Source: Nautilus pompilius (Eukaryota; Mollusca; Cephalopoda; Nautilida; Nautilidae). Taken from it: a stretch of 64,000 bases of DNA. Numbering within the stretch: the stretch's first letter is position 1; each line of letters begins with the position of its first letter. The DNA lies in the NCBI GenBank assembly GCA_018389105.1, contig JACATO010001117.1, positions 806,001 through 870,000 of the forward strand, read 5' to 3'. A program made the translations under genes and the position numbers. Shown here in pieces: positions 63,478-64,000 of the stretch. The notes below the pieces were generated by a model. That model made no database searches. It was given only the letters and a program-made list of their open reading frames with translations, and was not told the DNA's origin.

Positions 63478-63528
63478 GGAGAACCTGGTGGCGCCTGCTA
63501 AGTTTTCGGTATTCAGGAAGGCTAATTA
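63478..63528 (+). CDS. Candidate terminal exon after strong acceptor
   Basis: The T-rich tract ending GCTTTTCTTGTAG is an excellent acceptor. With one leading base the frame reads ENLVAPAKFSVFRKAN and then stops. The piece is short and other phases also end quickly, so it is only a candidate last coding exon. Confidence 0.2.
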
Positions 63529-64000
63529 ATATTTAGACGCTTTGATGAAGCAGTGGTACGTCTGTTGACCATTAGACCGTGTGTATGTGTGTGGAGAAGA
63601 GCCGCTTTCCAATAAAGGCTTTAGTGGAATTGATACAGCTTTTACAAGATAACAAATACCGATTATACACCATTTATAAAGAAAAATTCCACAAAAATCC
63701 AGTTGTGTTTGAGTTTTTCCTTTTATTTTCTTCTTTCGGAGGGTGGGGCAGAAAGATGCAATTAACTGATTCCGGAATCTAAGATTTGGAAATAATTATC
63801 AATACAAATTCTACACGAGAAATGTAATGTAATTTTGGAACTTAACTCATCCAACAGGAAACCAGGAGTAATTAGACGGACCTTTAAAAAAAAAAATGTA
63901 CTCAAGGATATCGCGGTACAGCTGCTGAAGAAGACGACACGATGAAGATGCAAGACCGGGAGGAACAGCTTTCAATTACTGGAATAACCGCCCTAATCCT
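63529..64000. other. Non-coding or unresolved DNA
   Basis: An AT-rich frame at 63579-63782 contains PIKALVELIQLLQDNKYRLY, a helix-like run, but starts without ATG and has no known motif. Otherwise nothing is recognised. Confidence 0.3.

Overview
This window looks like animal nuclear DNA, most likely from a marine invertebrate; a mollusc is plausible but not shown. It is AT-rich, has no operons or ribosome-binding sites, and long ORFs are absent except where simple repeats create them. It carries dead Tc1/mariner DNA transposons, several tRNA-derived SINE-like repeats and many microsatellites and GA-rich satellites. I recognise no complete protein-coding gene. Most of the window reads as intergenic or intronic sequence.

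Layout. 0-6 kb: unique AT-rich DNA with weak candidate exons (376-443 minus, 4821-4866 plus, 5861-5977 minus) and a small ORF with a good start context at 1338. 8.2-10.2 kb: two GA-rich satellites whose units carry TGACGTCA-like palindromes. 13.7-22.6 kb: SINE-like repeats, a compound ATT/GTA microsatellite and a tRNA-Leu(CAG)-like sequence with a degenerate 5' part. 29 kb: a 250-bp ATT array. 31 kb: a weak candidate exon. 35.8-39.2 kb: a Tc1 fragment, a tRNA-like fossil, GC-rich DNA with competing ORFs, and the best coding candidate, a putative first coding exon at 38845-39153 ending in a GTAAGT donor but with an apparent one-base frame break.

42-54 kb: a decayed Tc1-like transposase on the minus strand (42.3-43.2 kb), two SINE-like repeats, GA satellites at 45.2 and 50.3 kb, and a clear nested insertion at 52-53.8 kb, where an internally deleted mariner with TIRs and a TA duplication sits inside a dead Tc1-like transposase gene. 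57.1-57.9 kb: a CT-rich satellite with a roughly 147-bp higher-order spacing. 59.6-59.9 kb: a second candidate first coding exon with a signal-peptide-like start and a GTGAGT donor. 60-63.5 kb: another SINE-like repeat, a dispersed repeat pair, an ATT array and two strong splice-acceptor-like sites.

The transposon calls rest on recognisable protein motifs and are firm. Exon calls rest on splice-like signals and open frames and are tentative, because such signals also occur by chance in 64 kb. No function is assigned to any candidate exon.
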